Assembly (NCBI GenBank): GCA_049698695.1
Contig: JBAVYH010000176.1
Span: 30,527 to 94,526, forward strand
DNA length: 64,000 nucleotides
From: Bog-375 sp049698695
Lineage (GTDB): Bacteria > Acidobacteriota > Terriglobia > Bryobacterales > Bryobacteraceae
Direction: 5' to 3'
Made by a program: the position numbers and the translations under genes. The number at the start of each line of letters is the position of its first letter. The first letter of the stretch is position 1. The notes under the pieces were generated by a model. The model was not told the DNA's origin. It saw only the letters and a program-made list of their open reading frames with translations, and searched no databases. Below, piece by piece: positions 60,555 through 64,000 of this stretch.

Positions 60555-62366
60555 ATGAACGGGAGACTCCTTCTGATGCTTCTTGTAGCCACCATCGGCT
60601 ACCCTTCCGCGGACTTCGCCTCCGCGGCCACGCTTCGTGCCAGCGTCAGCGTCCCGAACTACGGAGCGGTTTGCAATGGCTTGACCGATGACAGCGCCGC
60701 CATCGCGGCTGCCGACGCCGCCGCGCAGTCTTTCGGCACTTCTCTGGAGATCCCGGGTGGAACTTGCGTTATCGCTGCTAGCATCCCTATCGCGTCGGAC
60801 CTGATTTTCTCTGGCGGAATGTTGTCTCCAACCGCCGGAACCACGATCACGCTCAACGGCTCAGTCACGGCGGGTCCCCGGCAACACATCTTCACGGGAG
60901 CGGGCACCGTTGCGTTTTCCGGAGGTAATTCGGCCGGGCTCAATGTCATGTGGTGGGGCGCCAAATGCAACGGAACCACCGCCGACGACGCACCGGTTCA
61001 GGCGGCGCTGACAGCCGCCGGTGGTTTCCAGGGAACCGTCCTGATTCCCGCCGGCAACACGTGTTTGATCGCCGGTCAGCTTATGATGGACGGCCTCAAA
61101 AATGTCCTGATTACCTCTTCTACTGGGAACATGACTACCAGTGTTACCAGTTATCCTCGATTGTTGTTCACTGGAACGGCGTCACCCCTAATCTCTGCAA
61201 AGTCTAGTTTCGGCCTCCACTTTTCGGGCACCAACATCCAGTACAACAACCCAAACTTCACCGGCAACGTAATCGACATCTCCCACACCTCATCCAATCA
61301 GGACACGATCGGTGACACGTTCGACCACATGGCGATCCAAGGCTCCAGCGGAGCCGCCGGAGCGCAGTACCTGATCTGCGGCGATAAGGCGGATAGCATC
61401 ATGATTGACGATGTCATATTCGAGTACGCCGTCAACGCCGTCCAGGGAGGAGCGCCAAGAAACACCGACACTTACGCCGTCAAATGGACGATCAAGGACT
61501 GTTCATTTAGCAACTCAACGGGCACCATCTCAAACTCGATGATTCAAAACCCTTCACAGGGGTGGAGCATTACGGGTAACACGTTCGAGATGGGAACCGC
61601 CCTCAGCACCACGGTTTCTATCATCGACATGACAACCCTGTCCTGTAATGGCTGCGAGGTTTCGGGTAACTGGGCCGGAGACGCCGGGCCGGCCTACACG
61701 GGGGTATTTATCAGAAACTTCGGCTCCGGTGGCGTTGGAGGCATTGACCTAAGCGGGAATAACTTCATCTCGGGGCCCATGCCGCCAGACGGTACGCTGA
61801 TGAGCATCGCTCCCGGGGAGCTCGCCATGGGCATCTCGATACACGGCAATTATATTGGATATTTTGGCCTCATTTTGGCTCTCGGCAAGGGGAAGCACCC
61901 GGATGTTTATATCGGCGGCAACCTTCTGTCTAACAATGCGGTGACCTTTACCGGATACCCAGCCAGCGGAGTCATAACCGACTACGCCGCAGACGGCTTC
62001 TCAAACACCACGGTTTATGGCGCTAGTGTAAAGCTACATCCGCTAATCGCTACTGCTAAGGCGCCAACCGCCTCCTACGGGCAACTGATCAGCTGCGCCA
62101 ATGCCAATCCATGCGCTAATGTGCCGCTGAACAACTATTACACCGTTTTTGATGGCGGAGGGGCGCTGGTGCTGGGGCCAGATGGGAACACCACGGTAAC
62201 TGGACTGCCGTTTACGTCCGGAGCGCCGGGTGGCTATGGATGCTTCGCCTGGGATATCAGCGCCCTGAGGCCTGGCCCTGTCACGATCACCTATGACAGC
62301 GGTTCTACCGTGACTTTCACGGGCGCTGCCGCGCATCCCTTCCGATGGATGTGTATAGGTCAGTAG
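60555..62366 (+). CDS. Secreted right-handed beta-helix protein, pectate-lyase-superfamily type
   Basis: A 603-residue exported protein. After the signal peptide (LLMLLVATIGYPSADFASA) it carries two copies of the N-terminal cap motif of the Pectate_lyase_3/tailspike superfamily: YGAVCNGLTDDSAAI near residue 36 and WGAKCNGTTADDAPVQAAL near 134. The duplication suggests one helix with an internal repeat or two linked ones. Beta-strand-rich sequence with turns fits the parallel beta-helix fold to about residue 480, then a short beta-sandwich follows. Members cleave or bind acidic polysaccharides. No catalytic residues can be assigned, so the enzymatic role is open. It is preceded by a 184-base gap with a probable promoter but no clear box. 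Confidence 0.82.
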   Translation: MNGRLLLMLLVATIGYPSADFASAATLRASVSVPNYGAVCNGLTDDSAAIAAADAAAQSFGTSLEIPGGTCVIAASIPIASDLIFSGGMLSPTAGTTITLNGSVTAGPRQHIFTGAGTVAFSGGNSAGLNVMWWGAKCNGTTADDAPVQAALTAAGGFQGTVLIPAGNTCLIAGQLMMDGLKNVLITSSTGNMTTSVTSYPRLLFTGTASPLISAKSSFGLHFSGTNIQYNNPNFTGNVIDISHTSSNQDTIGDTFDHMAIQGSSGAAGAQYLICGDKADSIMIDDVIFEYAVNAVQGGAPRNTDTYAVKWTIKDCSFSNSTGTISNSMIQNPSQGWSITGNTFEMGTALSTTVSIIDMTTLSCNGCEVSGNWAGDAGPAYTGVFIRNFGSGGVGGIDLSGNNFISGPMPPDGTLMSIAPGELAMGISIHGNYIGYFGLILALGKGKHPDVYIGGNLLSNNAVTFTGYPASGVITDYAADGFSNTTVYGASVKLHPLIATAKAPTASYGQLISCANANPCANVPLNNYYTVFDGGGALVLGPDGNTTVTGLPFTSGAPGGYGCFAWDISALRPGPVTITYDSGSTVTFTGAAAHPFRWMCIGQ

Positions 62367-62685
62367 AGCAATCGCGCCGCTTGTAGCCGCAAACTCCTGG
62401 GTTGACTCTGCTCTGCACGATTCCGTTGGCGTCTCGGCGGCTGACTCGAAACACGCCCGTGCGTCATGCTCTGTCCACTCCGAGACCGTCGAAAGGTCTT
62501 GAGGGCATAACTGACGAGGAACTGGACGCGCAGGTTGAACGCATCCGGTTTTAGGGCCCACGGGACGGCTCGACAGCCGCGGACTTCCAAGCTCGCCTGC
62601 TCCAAAGCATCGCGTGGTGCCGGCGAACGTGATAGTGTAGGCTAGCCTAGAGAAACCTGGGTGCACCACGTGCCCTGGAGGAAAA
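62367..62685. other. 319-base gap with a possible coding remnant
   Basis: A frame from about 62426 (TTG) or 62459 (GTG) to the stop at 62552-62554 has an end that looks protein-like (GLEGITDEELDAQVERIRF), an amphipathic helix resembling protein C-termini, but no ribosome site and no start of good quality. It may be the tail of a decayed gene. The rest is the leader of the oxidase gene, whose Shine-Dalgarno (GGAGGA) lies just before 62686. Confidence 0.25.
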
Positions 62686-63870
62686 ATGAATCAGCGAAGT
62701 GTCACAGGCCTTTTTCTTGGCGTCACCTGGTTGGTTGGAATGCTCTTCTCCGCACCCGCTGTTTGCGGACAAGCGGCACCGGCCGAGGCCGCGGGCAAGA
62801 CTCGGACGTACTACATCGCTGCTGACGAGGTGAACTGGGATTACGCGCCGTCCGGCCGTGATGAAGCGATGGGACATCCCTTCGATGCGCTCGAAAAGAG
62901 CTACACGGAATCGGGACCTCATCGGATCGGCCGCGTGTACAAGAAAGCAATCTACCGTGAGTACACGAACGAGTCATTTGCGACATTGAAAGTGCGCGCT
63001 CCCGAAGAGCAGTATCTTGGCATGCTCGGTCCGATTTTGCGGGGAGAAGTGGGCGATACGATCAAGGTTGTCTTCAGAAACCACGCTTCGCATCCCTACA
63101 GCATGCATCCGCACGGAGTTCTCTATCAGAAGGATTCCGAGGGCGCGGATTACAACGACGGCACCACCGGCGCGGACAAGGCCGACGGCGGCGTGCCTCC
63201 CGGCGCGACACACACCTATGTGTGGCAGGTCCCTGAGCGGGCGGGGCCCGGGCCCAATGACCCCAGCTCGGTCTTCTGGCTCTACCACTCGCACACGGAC
63301 GAACTGCAGGACGTCGCCTCGGGCCTTTTCGGAGTCATCGTGATCACGCGACGCGGCATGGCGCTCGACGACGGCCGCCCGAAGGACGTGGATCACGAGT
63401 TCGTCAGCATGTTCATCGCCATCAATGAGAACGAGAGTTGGTACCTGGAGGACAACATCCGTGCTCATACGACCGATCCGAAGGGCGTGGACCGGACAGA
63501 GGCCAGACCCATCACAGTTGGGGGAATGGCTGGAACGATCGCCGGGACGGGTTTCGTGGACACCAACGTCAAATGGTCGGTCAACGGCTATCTCTTCGGA
63601 AACATACCGATGATGACGATGAAGCAAGGCGACCGCGTGCGCTGGTACGTAGCGACTCTGGGAGACTTCAACAATGCGCACACGCCGCATTGGCAGGGCA
63701 ATACGGTGCTCGTTGCAGGCCAGCGTACGGACGTTCTGGTGGTGACTTCCGCACAAATGGTGACCGCAGATATGGTGCCGGATGCGCCCGGCATCTGGCT
63801 CTACCATTGCCATATCAGCGATCACATGCTGGCGGGAATGGTCGCCCGGTACGAAGTGAAGCCACGCTAG
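62686..63870 (+). CDS. Secreted multicopper oxidase, ceruloplasmin-like
   Basis: A 394-residue two-cupredoxin-domain oxidase. The signal peptide ends near PAVCGQ, and the mature N-terminus TRTYYIAADEVNWDYAP resembles ceruloplasmin/hephaestin. Copper ligands come in pairs: His141/His143 (HPHG), His201/His203 (YHSH), His332/His335 (HTPHW) and His374/His376 (HCHIS), and a type 1 site has Cys375, His380 and Met385. These make a type 1 and a trinuclear centre, able to reduce O2 to water while oxidising a metal ion or phenol. GGAGGA just upstream fixes the ATG. Metal oxidation (Fe(II) or Cu(I)) is the likely job but is not shown. Its TAG stop overlaps the stop of the convergent gene. Confidence 0.9.
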   Translation: MNQRSVTGLFLGVTWLVGMLFSAPAVCGQAAPAEAAGKTRTYYIAADEVNWDYAPSGRDEAMGHPFDALEKSYTESGPHRIGRVYKKAIYREYTNESFATLKVRAPEEQYLGMLGPILRGEVGDTIKVVFRNHASHPYSMHPHGVLYQKDSEGADYNDGTTGADKADGGVPPGATHTYVWQVPERAGPGPNDPSSVFWLYHSHTDELQDVASGLFGVIVITRRGMALDDGRPKDVDHEFVSMFIAINENESWYLEDNIRAHTTDPKGVDRTEARPITVGGMAGTIAGTGFVDTNVKWSVNGYLFGNIPMMTMKQGDRVRWYVATLGDFNNAHTPHWQGNTVLVAGQRTDVLVVTSAQMVTADMVPDAPGIWLYHCHISDHMLAGMVARYEVKPR

Positions 63871-64000
63871 GAAACCGGGGCGTGCTCCGCCGTTGCACCG
63901 CGGCTTGATGTGACCTGCGCGATCACATCCATCATGTGGTCGGGTTGGATCGGTTTGGAAATGTAGCCGTCCATACCCGCCTCCAGGCAGCGTTCCTGAT
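63867..64000 (-). CDS. Response-regulator receiver domain, C-terminal end (gene runs off the window)
   Basis: Reading the minus strand from the window edge gives an open frame of 43 complete codons ending in TAG at 63869-63867. The first readable residues, QERCLEAGMDGYISKPIQPD, are the end of a receiver domain, with the conserved Lys of the SKPI motif. This style (AGMDGYISKP) is typical of receivers fused to hybrid histidine kinases, but the rest lies outside. The last 15 residues are a variable tail. Its stop shares a CTAG with the stop of the multicopper oxidase gene. Confidence 0.85.
   Translation of the reverse strand, partial: QERCLEAGMDGYISKPIQPDHMMDVIAQVTSSRGATAEHAPVS

Noticed and set aside
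1..64000. CRISPR array, intact insertion sequence, integrase or attachment sites
   Set aside because: No regularly spaced repeats, no terminal inverted repeats and no recombinase genes were seen; only the transposase tail at 2899-3174.

Overview
The window reads as chromosomal DNA of a GC-rich soil-type Acidobacteriota, most likely of the Bryobacterales/'Solibacter' group. This is inferred from family content, not from a marker gene. It carries a stand-alone secreted protein of the TIGR03437 ('Solibacter C-terminal') type, two Oar-like TonB receptors with an N-terminal carboxypeptidase-regulatory domain, a two-component-propeller histidine kinase and a DmsE-type decaheme cytochrome. I saw no tRNA, rRNA, CRISPR array, phage or intact insertion sequence.

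Layout. (1) 1-4835: end of a GT4 glycosyltransferase, an asparagine synthetase-type amidotransferase, the tail of a dead transposase and a polytopic membrane protein, apparently the edge of a surface-glycan region. (2) 4916-10697 (minus): two adjacent large secreted proteins of unknown function with phage-fibre-like repeats. (3) 11206-25984 (plus): a galactan utilisation locus with propeller histidine kinase, NarL-type regulator, GH35 beta-galactosidase, Oar-like TonB receptor (followed by a strong terminator), secreted TPR protein, ricin-GH53-ricin protein and a canonical GH53 endo-galactanase. (4) 26039-34546: a sigma-54 activator divergent from a three-domain MFS/acyltransferase/acyl-ACP synthetase fusion, then a DUF2339 membrane protein. 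(5) 34721-36864: Rieske protein plus a cytochrome b fused to two c-type haem domains, a compact quinol:cytochrome c oxidoreductase. (6) 36840-48659: exopolysaccharide cluster with two GT4 enzymes, an HPr-kinase-like ATPase, a nucleotidyltransferase-MFS fusion, two O-antigen ligase/polymerase-like proteins, a Wzz-like chain-length protein, the TIGR03437 protein and an initiating sugar-phosphate transferase. (7) 48764-57052 (minus): decaheme cytochrome and MtrB-like barrel, then a stand-alone winged helix, an OmpR regulator, a receiver-only regulator, a porin, a type-1-copper cupredoxin and a sensor kinase. (8) 57203-63870: second Oar-like receptor, a beta-helix protein and a ceruloplasmin-like multicopper oxidase; a receiver-domain gene runs off the right edge.

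How it works together. Block 3 can hydrolyse beta-1,4-galactan outside the cell (GH53), trim the products to galactose (GH35), take products through the outer membrane (TonB receptor) and sense them (kinase/regulator); no SusD-like gene is present. Block 7 looks like a porin-cytochrome conduit for moving electrons across the outer membrane, together with its own copper protein, porin and signalling genes. Block 5 could deliver electrons from the quinone pool to periplasmic cytochromes, but a link to block 7 is inference. The most unusual single items are the nucleotidyltransferase-MFS fusion beside an HPr-kinase-like protein, the conduit-plus-regulator block, and the secreted pair in block 2.
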